Positions 18,646 through 27,471 are shown, counted from the first letter of the stretch. The stretch is 64,000 nt of DNA from Winogradskyella costae (GCF_013403865.1 NZ_JABFDK010000001.1:744001-808000), one strand, 5' to 3'. Made by a program: numbers and translations. Notes: generated by a model from the sequence alone, not told the origin.

Positions 18646-18963
18646 TTATAACTGTTGTAAATAATTAGTCATGGTCGTTAGAATAGATTCGAATTCGTCT
18701 TGAAGTGTTGTACGGCCTTCTAGTAAATTATTTTCGAATGCTACTGCAGTCTCATAACTTTTCTCAAGGCCTAAAATACTAATTTTATGTTTAAGTTTAT
18801 GAACGTTTCCTGCAGTAAGTTTGTAGTTTTTAGCGGCAAGATTTTTAAAGTACTCCTTCTTTTCTTCGGGAAACTCTGCATTTATAATAGCAATTAACTT
18901 TTGTTCAAAAGCTTTGTCTCCACCAGACATACTATGAATATACGATAAATTAGGCTGCTCCAT
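18646..18963 (-). CDS. Histidine phosphotransfer (Hpt) protein
   Basis: 105 residues, all helical, with VHKLKHKISILGL aligning to the Hpt phosphorylation motif AHxLKGSSxxLG, which makes H55 the phospho-accepting residue. It should relay phosphoryl groups between kinases/receivers and the LytTR regulator. The start overlaps the end of the upstream kinase gene by 14 bp, and 10 bp separate it from the regulator gene. A free Hpt next to two kinases and two receivers suggests a convergent relay, as described for NO-responsive circuits in Vibrio and Shewanella. Confidence 0.85.
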   Translation of the reverse strand: MEQPNLSYIHSMSGGDKAFEQKLIAIINAEFPEEKKEYFKNLAAKNYKLTAGNVHKLKHKISILGLEKSYETAVAFENNLLEGRTTLQDEFESILTTMTNYLQQL

Positions 18964-20014
18964 GAGGTTGTTTTTTTAATGTGAAGTAAAAAGTAGTACC
19001 CTCATTTATTTTTGAGTTTAGCCAAATTTTACCACCATATAAATCTACAATTTTTTTAACGATAGATAAACCAATCCCGGTCGATTCTATATTATTTTCA
19101 AGCTTTTCGAATGTTTTAAAGATTTTCTCAAAGTAGATATCTTCAATACCTTTGCCGTTATCTTTAATCTGAAATTCCCAAAACTCACCTTTATCTGCAA
19201 AGCTTACGTCTACCGTACCTTCGGCTTTATCGTTATAAGCGATAGCATTTCCTATTAAATTTTGAAACAACTGTTGTAATCGGTATTTGTCGCCTTTAAT
19301 AATTGGCAAATCTGTCCTTGTCACTTTTATATGTTTAGGCACTTGAATGATACTTAAAATATTATCGACCAACTTATTCAAATCCACATCGTATACTTCC
19401 ATCTGATCTTTACCAATAGTCGAATACTCTAAGATACCGTTAATTAGGGTGTCCATTTTTTCGACATTCGTTCTAATAAGATTCAGTGTGTTTTCGCCAT
19501 GCGCGTCAAAAGCATCTTTATAATCGGATTTTAACCAAGCCGTCAAGGTATCTATACTTCGTAAAGGGGATTTTAAATCGTGAGAAACCATGTGCGCATA
19601 ATCACTAAGCTCTTGGTTTTGGTGCGCTAATTCATTTAAAAGCGATTCCTTTTGTTTGTTCATCTCAATGATTTCTTTGGTTTGATCATCAATAAAATCA
19701 ACCAATTCAGAGCCCGTTAACTGTACGGCATCTGCTTTTTCATCATCCTTAAGATTATAAAACTTCAAAGTATTTATAACGTCTTTTAATTTATCTATAA
19801 GTTCTTTTTGTTCTTTAGCTTCGTTTTGTAGTTTTTTATTAGCCGCGTATAATTCGTCAGAGCTGATAGACATCGCTCTTTGAATCATGGACGATTGTTC
19901 ATCAAAATTATCGTAAGAACTATCCACCGCAGAAAGAAATTTTGCTAAGTCTTTATTCGCTTTTAAATCTTCACTTAAATATTTTCGTATTTGCCGCTTT
20001 AATAACGAATTCAT
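18950..20014 (-). CDS. Soluble histidine kinase partnered with the FIST sensor
   Basis: 354 residues with no membrane segment. Residues 1-135 are helical/coiled-coil; H145 in AHMVSHDLKSP is the HisKA phospho-site; the HATPase follows with NLIGNAIAYND (N box), DNGKGIED (G1) and STGIGLSIVKKIV (G2). It lacks a recognisable sensor domain, so input probably comes from the FIST protein encoded immediately upstream (1-bp overlap at 20014). This mirrors the NosP-NahK gene pairing known in proteobacteria. Its catalytic half is strongly similar to that of the PAS kinase in the same operon, suggesting duplication. Confidence 0.85.
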   Translation of the reverse strand: MNSLLKRQIRKYLSEDLKANKDLAKFLSAVDSSYDNFDEQSSMIQRAMSISSDELYAANKKLQNEAKEQKELIDKLKDVINTLKFYNLKDDEKADAVQLTGSELVDFIDDQTKEIIEMNKQKESLLNELAHQNQELSDYAHMVSHDLKSPLRSIDTLTAWLKSDYKDAFDAHGENTLNLIRTNVEKMDTLINGILEYSTIGKDQMEVYDVDLNKLVDNILSIIQVPKHIKVTRTDLPIIKGDKYRLQQLFQNLIGNAIAYNDKAEGTVDVSFADKGEFWEFQIKDNGKGIEDIYFEKIFKTFEKLENNIESTGIGLSIVKKIVDLYGGKIWLNSKINEGTTFYFTLKKQPHGAA

Positions 20015-21147
20015 TATTCACTTATTAATGTTATCGTCATGGTTTGGTTGTGCAATTGGCAAGCAGTTTCTCCATGAAAAGGGGCTATTTCTCCGTAAGA
20101 ATAAAACCCAGTTACCGTTGTGCCTTCACCTAAAATTTCTATGACCTCATCAATTTCTTCTTCTACACGCTGGTCTAAAACTAACTTACGACCAATACAA
20201 CTGACTAAAAAAGCAATGTCGGGTTTATTTTTTCTGAATTCTAAAGCCTGTCTAGCAGCACGCTCTGAGGCATTTGCGATATTATCGACATTAGTCATCA
20301 TTAATTGCACTTTAGAATTTTCTTTAATATCGCCAGCTAAAATGACGGCGTTGTCGTCTTCATTTATATTTAAAATAGAACGCACAATAGATTGTTCATC
20401 TCCTGTAGATTTTACATTTAACGGATACAATAAAGCGGCACCTGGTAAATCCTTGGCTTTATCACCCAAATAGGTTTTATATAAGTCTAAAGCTGGCTGG
20501 CCATCTAATTCATAAAGCACGTTGCCTTCTGATTTTGTTACGGTTCTTTCGGGTCCAAAAGGCGTCCATCCACCATGAATAGAGAATGTAATCTCTAAGG
20601 AGTCGCCATAAAAACCAATAGCAACCAACTCGCCTTCTTTAGGGTTTTCGTTATAGGACGCTAAGGTTTTTTCAAATCGGGTGTCATCACCACACAATCC
20701 ACCTGTAATTAAAAGATTATTATTACTAGGTGCACTCATGCCTTTGGTCAACTGGCTTCCGTTGATAAAACTTCCTTCCGAAACGACAAAAACATATTTT
20801 AAACCTTCCTCCGGAAACTGTTGAATTAAATCATTTCCGGTTTTAAAGCTGTCTAAATCGGTATTAAGGACATTACTGGTCTTAATAATAAATTGACTTT
20901 TTTCAAATTCGATAGCCGTTATCGTTATGCTATTTTCATTCACTGTATTTGAAGAAATTTCAGCACAAGCCGAACCAAAAACAATATGTCCATCTGGAAA
21001 TAATACCTTAATCTCTTCGTAAATAGTAGTCGCTTCTAACAAAAGTCGATTCCCAAAAACGATAACCAAAGGATTTTGTAATTTTTGATTTTCACCAACA
21101 TATACCCAATCTTCATTGGCGTGTTTAACTAACTGTACTGTTTTCAT
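20014..21147 (-). CDS. FIST domain sensor protein (NosP-like candidate nitric-oxide sensor)
   Basis: 377 residues covering FIST_N (about 25-215, with VIVFGNRLLLE and FGSACAEIS, then NLLITGGLCGDD and GELVAIGFYGD) and FIST_C (about 215-370, with YELDGQPALDLYKTYLG and ending FYSYGEIAPFHGE). FIST proteins are cytoplasmic ligand sensors; the NosP subset binds heme and nitric oxide and is encoded beside a histidine kinase. Here the kinase follows directly (1-bp overlap) and an H-NOX gene lies two genes upstream, which favours a NosP-like role. I cannot assign the heme ligand with confidence, so heme binding is inference. Confidence 0.8.
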   Translation of the reverse strand: MKTVQLVKHANEDWVYVGENQKLQNPLVIVFGNRLLLEATTIYEEIKVLFPDGHIVFGSACAEISSNTVNENSITITAIEFEKSQFIIKTSNVLNTDLDSFKTGNDLIQQFPEEGLKYVFVVSEGSFINGSQLTKGMSAPSNNNLLITGGLCGDDTRFEKTLASYNENPKEGELVAIGFYGDSLEITFSIHGGWTPFGPERTVTKSEGNVLYELDGQPALDLYKTYLGDKAKDLPGAALLYPLNVKSTGDEQSIVRSILNINEDDNAVILAGDIKENSKVQLMMTNVDNIANASERAARQALEFRKNKPDIAFLVSCIGRKLVLDQRVEEEIDEVIEILGEGTTVTGFYSYGEIAPFHGETACQLHNQTMTITLISE

Positions 21148-21149
21148 TC

Positions 21150-23492
21150 TTATTTTTTAAGGGTGAAGTAAAATGTGGTCCCAACTTCTAGTTCACTTTC
21201 TAGCCAGATTTGACCTTCGTGTAAGTCCACAATTTTCTTAACAATAGATAATCCTATTCCTGTAGAATCCTTACTTTTATTTAAAGCGTGGAAGATTTTA
21301 AAAATTTTATCGTGGTATTTTTTCTCAATGCCCATACCATTATCTGTAATTGAGAATTTGTAATGACTTTTTAAGTCTTCAAAATCTATGGTAATCTTTC
21401 CTTCCTCTTTATCTATAAATTTAATGGCATTACTAATTAAATTTTGAAACAACTGCTGTAACTTAGTAGCATCACCTTTTACGGTTGGTAGTGGTTTTAA
21501 AACCTGAATTTGAATATGCTCTGGCACGTAAAGCATAGACATAATATTGCTCAATTTCTTTTCTAAATCAACCGCTTCTTCTTGATTTCTTTCAGTTCCA
21601 ACACTTGAGTAATCGAGCACATCAGAAATCAACTGTTCCATCTTTTCGAGTGTGGCTTCAATGAGTTCAAAATTGCGCATACTCATATCGTCTAACTTCC
21701 CTTTATTGTCTTCTTTTAACCAGCTAACTAAAGCGTCAATACTTCGTAATGGTGATTTTAAATCGTGAGAAACGATGTGCGCATATTCTTGAAGCTCGTC
21801 ATTACTTCGTTCTAATTTTAGTAGTAATTTTTCTTTTTGAAGCTCTAACGTTTTTAAGGCTGTTATATCGATATGAACACCTATAGACCCAACGACATTT
21901 CCATTCATATCATAGTTTGGTGCGCCACTGACAAACCAATACTTTTCGTCTCCGGTTTTAGTTTTAACTTTAACTTCGTATGAATTAGATTCGCCTCGTC
22001 TTCGTTTTTTGTTTTCACTAGCAATAGTATCCTTTGCTTCGTCGGTATTAAATATGGTGCTGGCATATTGCCCTAACAATTCAGCCTCATCGTAACCCGA
22101 CATTTCAGTAAAACTCTGATTTACCATTAGAATTTTCTCGTCGATATCCACCTCTACCAACCCTAAATTCATGTTGGCAATAATGCTATAATATTTTTGC
22201 TTTTGGGCTTCTAAACGTTTACGGTAAGTCCGCTTTAAAGTGACATCCGTAAAGGTCCATAGAAATCCTTTTGATTGTTCGCCAATGATAATAGGTAAAT
22301 AATTTCGTTCTAAAATTTTACCATCAAGCATCTCTAATTCATCTCCAATAACCTCAACTTTTGCTTCATCAATAACATTCATTCGTTCTACAAATGCCTC
22401 AGGATTTTTAAAGAGCACTTTATTTGCTTCTGCAGCATCAGTACAATCCATGCCATAGATTTCTTCAACGGGTCTATCAAAATTTAAAAGCTCGCAAAAC
22501 TTATTATTTGTAAGCACCACTTTTCTATTTTCATCTTCTAAAATAATACCACTATCTAGATTTAAAACTAGTGTGGCCAACCTGTTTTCGGACTCAATTA
22601 ATTTTTCTTTGGCTTCGCGTTCTTTTGAAACATCCTCGATAGTTGCTACTTGATAGTCAATAGCACCAGAACTATTTCTTACTGCAGTGACGTTGGTCTT
22701 TGCCCAAAAAATGCTACCATCTTTTTTAATGTATCGTTTTTCTAAGCGAAACTTATCGATATCGCCATTAAACAATTGTGCTCTAAATTGTTTTGAAATT
22801 GTTTCATCATCGGGATGCGTAATATCTTGAACCCGCATTGTTTTGAGTTCTTCTGAAGAATAGCCCAACATATCTATTAATGCCTGATTTATTTGCAGTA
22901 AACCCGAGTAACCTGTTTTGGAAAGTGAGATTCCAATCGGTGAGTTATTGATAATAATACTCAACTGATTTTTTTGTTCTTCTAACTCTTCTTTTAGTGC
23001 TTTTTCTTGAGTGATATCTCTAACAATTCCTTGGGCTGCAATGGGATTATTATCTCTATCATAAACCAAACTTGCATTAATATGTACCCATTTAACCTCT
23101 TTAGATTTTGTGTAAATTCTCGCTTCGTAATTTTTAAAGTAGCCTTTTGTTCTAAGTTGTTCAAAAGAGGCCATGGCATATTGGTAATCGTCTTTATGAA
23201 CCAGACTTAAAACATTAACAGCATCATTTTTAATATCGTAACCAAATAATTTGGTGGCAGCATCATTAAATTTTAAAATGGTGCCATTAATTTCCATTAG
23301 CACAAAAGCATCAATAATATTTTCGAAAACCCCTTGCAGTTGAGAGGACTTTTCATCTAGAAGACTTTCTAAACGTTGTGAAGTAAAATAGAGCTCTCTT
23401 GATTTTTCTTCAAGAATTTTCTCAGCGGCTTTTCTAGCTTTTTTTTCTCTTTCGAGCGTGCGTTTTAATATCTCAATTTGGTCTTGACTCAT
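21150..23492 (-). CDS. Multi-PAS histidine kinase partnered with H-NOX
   Basis: 780 residues, soluble. After a coiled-coil start (residues 1-55) come about four PAS domains: near 58-170 (FENIIDAFVLMEINGTILKFND), 180-290, 300-420 and 430-550, each joined by PAC-like ends such as GIVRDITQEK and GSIGVHIDIT. The HisKA site is H576 in AHIVSHDLKSP, followed by HATPase motifs NLISNAIKF, DNGMGIEKK and STGIGLSIVKKIV. The gene starts on the last base of the H-NOX stop codon, the usual arrangement for H-NOX-regulated kinases. No receiver domain is fused, so phosphoryl transfer must go to the separate CheY-like, Hpt or LytTR proteins. Confidence 0.85.
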   Translation of the reverse strand: MSQDQIEILKRTLEREKKARKAAEKILEEKSRELYFTSQRLESLLDEKSSQLQGVFENIIDAFVLMEINGTILKFNDAATKLFGYDIKNDAVNVLSLVHKDDYQYAMASFEQLRTKGYFKNYEARIYTKSKEVKWVHINASLVYDRDNNPIAAQGIVRDITQEKALKEELEEQKNQLSIIINNSPIGISLSKTGYSGLLQINQALIDMLGYSSEELKTMRVQDITHPDDETISKQFRAQLFNGDIDKFRLEKRYIKKDGSIFWAKTNVTAVRNSSGAIDYQVATIEDVSKEREAKEKLIESENRLATLVLNLDSGIILEDENRKVVLTNNKFCELLNFDRPVEEIYGMDCTDAAEANKVLFKNPEAFVERMNVIDEAKVEVIGDELEMLDGKILERNYLPIIIGEQSKGFLWTFTDVTLKRTYRKRLEAQKQKYYSIIANMNLGLVEVDIDEKILMVNQSFTEMSGYDEAELLGQYASTIFNTDEAKDTIASENKKRRRGESNSYEVKVKTKTGDEKYWFVSGAPNYDMNGNVVGSIGVHIDITALKTLELQKEKLLLKLERSNDELQEYAHIVSHDLKSPLRSIDALVSWLKEDNKGKLDDMSMRNFELIEATLEKMEQLISDVLDYSSVGTERNQEEAVDLEKKLSNIMSMLYVPEHIQIQVLKPLPTVKGDATKLQQLFQNLISNAIKFIDKEEGKITIDFEDLKSHYKFSITDNGMGIEKKYHDKIFKIFHALNKSKDSTGIGLSIVKKIVDLHEGQIWLESELEVGTTFYFTLKK

Positions 23493-24031
23493 TAATTTTT
23501 AGTAATAGTAAATCGTACTTGGGTGCCGTCTTCTTTTATTTTTTCTAAATCTATAGTGGCCGTAGCATTAAAGTATTCGAAGGTTTTATTCATTAAGCCC
23601 AACCCAAAATGATGCATTGCTCGGCTAGAGTTGTAATCCATAATTAATGAATTCTCGGTTTTTTTAATGACTTCAAACGTCGGTAACTCCGCATCTGGAT
23701 AAATTTTTCGTACTTCTATATGAATGTGATTTTCTATAGAGGATAACATTTCTATGGGATCACTGTAACTTTCTAAGAGCCCTGGATAGCTGTTTTCAAT
23801 AACACTAAAGAAATGTTCGGCATATACTAACAGCAAATTGTCTATTGAAATTCCAGTATTCTCACTAAGATGCTGCAGTAATTGCAACATTTCAGAAAAG
23901 CTATACGTACCTACAGACGTATAAACTCCTTCCGATTCTAGCTCAGAACTTGAAATGATTCTATCCACCATTTCTAAGCCAAACTTCTCCTCTACAAGAT
24001 CTAAAAATTCTGTAAATACGATTCCTTTCAT
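23492..24031 (-). CDS. H-NOX heme nitric-oxide sensor
   Basis: 179 residues, the usual H-NOX length. It opens MKGIVFTEFLDLVEEKFG, the family start. H104 aligns with the proximal heme ligand (H-x6-Y-P pattern, H104 to Y111-P112, then P117), and the heme-propionate motif Y-x-S-x-R is present as Y133, S135, R137. Bacterial stand-alone H-NOX proteins bind NO and switch a partner kinase, commonly controlling biofilm formation. It overlaps the receiver gene upstream and the PAS kinase gene downstream by 1 bp each. All key residues are intact, so heme and NO binding are well supported by family knowledge. Confidence 0.92.
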   Translation of the reverse strand: MKGIVFTEFLDLVEEKFGLEMVDRIISSSELESEGVYTSVGTYSFSEMLQLLQHLSENTGISIDNLLLVYAEHFFSVIENSYPGLLESYSDPIEMLSSIENHIHIEVRKIYPDAELPTFEVIKKTENSLIMDYNSSRAMHHFGLGLMNKTFEYFNATATIDLEKIKEDGTQVRFTITKN

Positions 24032-24441
24032 TATGCGGTAATTAATTCATTAATACTCCAATATGACAATAATTTTTCGATTTTAGAAACATAATCTTCA
24101 TATTTTAATGGTTTTAAGACATAACCAGCAATCCCTATTTTATAACACTCTAATAAATCTCTTTGATTATTTGAAGTGGTTAATATAATAGTAGGAATAT
24201 ATCTTAATCTATCGTCTGCCTTTAAAATCTTTAAAAACTCAATACCACTAATTTTTGGCATGTTTAAATCTAACAATATAATATCGGGTAAACTATCTTT
24301 GTTTTCAAGTAAACTTAAAGCTTCTTCACCATTATTAGCTTCTGTAATATTATGATTTAATTGAAGTGAACTTGAAGCTCTATTAAGCTTCATAACTTCA
24401 ATCATATCGTCTTCTATAAGTAAAATATTGAGGGTTTTCAT
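24031..24441 (-). CDS. Single-domain (CheY-like) response regulator
   Basis: 136 residues consisting of one receiver: acidic pair EDD near residue 10, phosphoacceptor D58 in IILLDLNMPK, the conserved Thr/Ser position in IILTTS and lysine in VLKPLKY. It resembles the Rcp1-like receivers that serve PAS/HisKA kinases. As first gene of the sensory operon (1-bp overlap with H-NOX) it may act as phosphate sink, feedback element or output to a protein partner. It has no DNA-binding domain. Confidence 0.85.
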   Translation of the reverse strand: MKTLNILLIEDDMIEVMKLNRASSSLQLNHNITEANNGEEALSLLENKDSLPDIILLDLNMPKISGIEFLKILKADDRLRYIPTIILTTSNNQRDLLECYKIGIAGYVLKPLKYEDYVSKIEKLLSYWSINELITA

Positions 24442-24467
24442 TTACAACTAAATTTATATGTATCATG

Positions 24468-24557
24468 GCAAGATAAATCAATTGACAAGATTGTATTTTA
24501 TAATTCGGTTGAGCGCTATTTAATAAAGACGGATGGTCGATAAGTGTCGACGAATGG
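24468..24557 (-). promoter_or_regulatory. Sensory operon promoter with tandem LytTR-like boxes
   Basis: On the minus strand: CCATTCGTC at 24549-24557 and CCATCCGTC at 24528-24536, exactly 21 bp apart (9-bp direct repeats with a 12-bp spacer, the classical LytTR arrangement). TCAACCGAA follows at 24504-24512 and a weak -7-like TATCTTGC at 24468-24475, 28 bp away. Since the operon ends with the LytTR regulator, this predicts autoregulation. Confidence 0.65.
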
Positions 24558-24567
24558 AAAAGCTATT

Positions 24568-24927
24568 TTAAAGCGTTTCTCTCAATTTCTTTGGGAGTCC
24601 TTTCACCACCATGTCGTAAGAATGGTCTATTAAATCGGTAATAAGTTGTACTGAAAGTTCACCTGAATGTACATAAACACTGTTCCATTGCTTTTTGTGC
24701 ATATGGTAACCTGGTTTTATATTCTCGTATTCTGCTCTTAATTCTTGAGCATATTCTGGGTCACATTTTAAGTTAATAAAAGCTTCTCCATTTTCCCAAC
24801 GCTTTAGCGACGCTAGGGCAAACATCTTGCCTAAAACTTTAAACACAAGGGTATCTTCATCAAAAGGAAAATGTTCGGTGACTTCCTTTTTATTCATACA
24901 ATAATTTCTGTAGTCTTCTATGTTCAT
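24568..24927 (-). CDS. MmcQ/YjbR family protein
   Basis: 119 residues with the family signature: starting MNIEDYRNYCMNKKEVTEHFPF, then KVLGKMFALASL, INLKCDPE and the C-terminal KKQWNSVYV and LITDLIDHSYDMV. YjbR-type proteins have a CyaY-like fold and are often annotated as DNA-binding, though the cellular role is unclear. The start overlaps the end of the DUF4230 gene (4 bp). Full length for the family. Confidence 0.85.
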   Translation of the reverse strand: MNIEDYRNYCMNKKEVTEHFPFDEDTLVFKVLGKMFALASLKRWENGEAFINLKCDPEYAQELRAEYENIKPGYHMHKKQWNSVYVHSGELSVQLITDLIDHSYDMVVKGLPKKLRETL

Positions 24928-25541
24928 TTTAGAAACTTCTTGTCGTCCTCTGCTTCAATCTTTAAAGCTGAATAATCTAATGTCCAACCGATCGTTTCTA
25001 CTAAGTTTTCAATAAGATGAATGGCCTCTAAAGCTTCTTGTTTTGCAATATTAAACAAACCACTTTCTGGAACTTTATCCATAATATGGGCTTTTGCTTT
25101 GGTATGCAAATCTGTTAAATCGGCAGCCTCAAATCTATTAAACATCCCATCTTTTTTATCGTAATAATTGATATTACTTTCTATAGATAACACTTCGGGT
25201 GGAGGAAAATGAGATAAGTAAACCGTTTTTGTTTTAGAATTAGAATTCATTTTTATTTTACTTAAATCGAACCCCACATGTGCTTTTGCATTAATAATCA
25301 CCAATGCCTTTTTTCGACTAGAAATAAGTTTCAAAAACTTTGCTTTGACATCCTCATAATGGTAAATTTCAGCAAAATCTCCCTCTACTGTTACAAACTT
25401 ACACACACGTTTTATTTTGTCTAAAAGTAATATGGATTGCTCATTAGTTACTTTCTTGGTTTTCCATTGCTCATAGATGGTCACTAAACTTAAAGTGACT
25501 AAAATACTAATGATGATTATAAAAAATGTTTCCATATGCAT
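24924..25541 (-). CDS. DUF4230 membrane-anchored protein
   Basis: 205 residues with one N-terminal membrane helix (about 5-22) and a soluble domain with DUF4230 features: an acidic/aromatic strand FAEIYHYEDV, KKALVIINAKAHVGFDLSKI and LSHFPPPEVLSIE. Function of the family is not established. An alternative start at 25535 (third codon, also Met) gives a slightly shorter cytosolic tip. Followed by the MmcQ/YjbR gene with a 4-bp overlap, probably one transcript. Confidence 0.8.
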   Translation of the reverse strand: MHMETFFIIIISILVTLSLVTIYEQWKTKKVTNEQSILLLDKIKRVCKFVTVEGDFAEIYHYEDVKAKFLKLISSRKKALVIINAKAHVGFDLSKIKMNSNSKTKTVYLSHFPPPEVLSIESNINYYDKKDGMFNRFEAADLTDLHTKAKAHIMDKVPESGLFNIAKQEALEAIHLIENLVETIGWTLDYSALKIEAEDDKKFLK

Positions 25542-25549
25542 TATATATA

Positions 25550-25575
25550 TGACACTAACCTAAGGTTAAATGTCA
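25550..25575. repeat. Imperfect palindrome upstream of DUF4230
   Basis: TGACACTAACCT and AGGTTAAATGTCA form a 26-bp near-palindrome. It lies between the cyclase stop and the DUF4230 start on the same strand. No U-tract follows, so an operator is at least as likely as a terminator. Confidence 0.4.
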
Positions 25576-25582
25576 CATGTAG

Positions 25583-26332
25583 TTACTCAATTATCTTATA
25601 TAAAATAGGCTTACTCGGGCTCGCATCATTCTCAAATGGTGCAATTTGAAGATTAAGCATATACTTACCATCTTTAATTTTATTAGACACATAAATAAAC
25701 TCCGTAATTGTAGCATCTAATCGTAATTTCCCTTGGGTATTCCAAAACGCATTGTGTGCCAATAACTCTCCACCATCTTGCTCTTTGTCTACACTTGGCA
25801 AATCTATAAGTAAATGTTTTATGTCTTTACTTTTTAGGTAATCTGCCGCATCTTCTAATAAATATGTTGGATTGGTATTGGAGTACTGTCTAGAAAACTT
25901 CTCTCGCGTATTTGGCATCGTTCTAATCACAATAGCCTCGCGTTTTTTATTCCCAATGGCAAACTGCAATTGTTTTCTAGAAATCACATAATCATCCCCT
26001 AGCTTTTCTGGTGCTACAGTTACGACCTCTGCTAAAAAGAAAAACTGCTTCAGTTGCTGATTTATAGAATACATTTCTTCTGTGATATGACCAACAGTTT
26101 CTGTATGCGTACCATGCGAATGCGGATTAAACGTTATAGTATTAAAATTTACTACGGCTCCATTTGCGACACTAATTGTCTCACCATCCATAACTTCAGG
26201 TGTTATTTTTGGTGGATCTAAATACCAAGCATTAACATTAGTCGATTTTCCGGTAATAGGAATCGAAAGATCTAAAGGCTGAGCTAAATCTATTTTTAAT
26301 TTTCTCGATTTGTATTGTATTGTTGCTATCAA
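25583..26332 (-). CDS. Cyclase family protein (kynurenine formamidase-like hydrolase)
   Basis: 249 residues. The metal-binding signature of the cyclase/formamidase family appears as FNPHSHGTHTETVGH, equivalent to HxGTHxDxPxH, with aspartate/glutamate variation at the usual Asp. Later family segments are IVIRTMPN and DLPSVDKEQDGG. Members hydrolyse N-formylkynurenine or related amides using a divalent metal. No tryptophan-catabolic neighbours are present, so the substrate is uncertain. Two bases separate it from hemW upstream. Confidence 0.75.
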   Translation of the reverse strand: MIATIQYKSRKLKIDLAQPLDLSIPITGKSTNVNAWYLDPPKITPEVMDGETISVANGAVVNFNTITFNPHSHGTHTETVGHITEEMYSINQQLKQFFFLAEVVTVAPEKLGDDYVISRKQLQFAIGNKKREAIVIRTMPNTREKFSRQYSNTNPTYLLEDAADYLKSKDIKHLLIDLPSVDKEQDGGELLAHNAFWNTQGKLRLDATITEFIYVSNKIKDGKYMLNLQIAPFENDASPSKPILYKIIE

Positions 26333-26334
26333 AT

Positions 26335-27462
26335 TTAATTAAGTTTAAAAAGTTCTGAAGCAATACCATCACATAAAAATTGTCCCTTCTTTGTGACCCG
26401 TAAATGCTTATCATCAATATACAATAATTGTTGATTTATAAAAATTTTGGATTGCTCAATTAGGTAATCTTTAAAGTCTTTACCAAAGTCGTTTTCTACT
26501 TTATTAAATGACACTCCCCAAATAGTTCGCAAGCCTGTCATTACATATTCATTGTATTGATCTGTATGTGTTAAGGTTTCAATTTCTATTGGTAGCTCGT
26601 TTCGATCAATTGACTTTATATATTTCGCATTATTACTCACATTCCAACCACGTTGTTTTCCGTTAAACGAATGTGCAGAAGGGCCAATACCTAAATAAGA
26701 TTTCCCTTGCCAATAGGCCGAATTATTTTTACTGAAATAGCCGTCTTTTCCAAAATTAGACAACTCGTAATGTACAAATCCTGAGGCCTCTAATTTATCT
26801 TTTAGCATATGAAACTGATCATGTGCTTGCTCGTCATCTACATTATCAATTATACCCTTTTTAATGAAAGATGCTAAAGCTGTTTTAGGCTCAACGGTTA
26901 AGGCATAACTCGAAATATGAGGCACTCCAAAACTTAAAGCCATTTCTATATTTTCTAACCATTGTGCGTTTGATGCGCCTGGAATACCGTAGATTAAATC
27001 TAAAGATATATTATCGAAATACTTAGTCGCTTCTTCTAAACACGATTTGGCTTCATTGGCATTGTGCGCACGATTCATCAGTTCTAAATCACTTTCAAAA
27101 AAGGACTGAATACCAATTGATAAACGATTGATTGGACTTTTAGAAAGTTCTAAAATGCGATCTTTAGATAAATCATCCGGATTGGCTTCAAGTGTAATCT
27201 CCGGATACTTTGAAACATTATAGTGCTTATAAACGGAATTTATGATAAGTTGTAATTCATCATTGGTTAATAAGCTTGGTGTTCCACCTCCAAAATAAAT
27301 AGTTTCTACAACTGTATTTTTAAATTCATCTTTGCGCAGATTTAATTCTTTGGTTATAGCATTTATCAGCTCATCCTTTTTCTTCATGGACGTCGAAAAA
27401 TGAAAGTCACAATAATGACACGCTTGCTTGCAAAATGGTATGTGGATGTAGATGCCGCTCAT
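26335..27462 (-). CDS. hemW: Radical SAM heme chaperone HemW
   Basis: 375 residues. The radical SAM cluster motif is CKQACHYC (C11, C15, C18; the CX3CX2C spacing with a following CDFHF-type segment), followed by YFGGGTPSLL and EANPDDLSKD, all typical of HemW and HemN-like proteins. It lacks the extra N-terminal region of true HemN oxidases, so heme-chaperone function is more likely than coproporphyrinogen III oxidation. Full family length. The C-terminal winged-helix HemN_C region runs from about 300 to the end. Confidence 0.88.
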   Translation of the reverse strand: MSGIYIHIPFCKQACHYCDFHFSTSMKKKDELINAITKELNLRKDEFKNTVVETIYFGGGTPSLLTNDELQLIINSVYKHYNVSKYPEITLEANPDDLSKDRILELSKSPINRLSIGIQSFFESDLELMNRAHNANEAKSCLEEATKYFDNISLDLIYGIPGASNAQWLENIEMALSFGVPHISSYALTVEPKTALASFIKKGIIDNVDDEQAHDQFHMLKDKLEASGFVHYELSNFGKDGYFSKNNSAYWQGKSYLGIGPSAHSFNGKQRGWNVSNNAKYIKSIDRNELPIEIETLTHTDQYNEYVMTGLRTIWGVSFNKVENDFGKDFKDYLIEQSKIFINQQLLYIDDKHLRVTKKGQFLCDGIASELFKLN

Positions 27463-27471
27463 ATTAATTTT

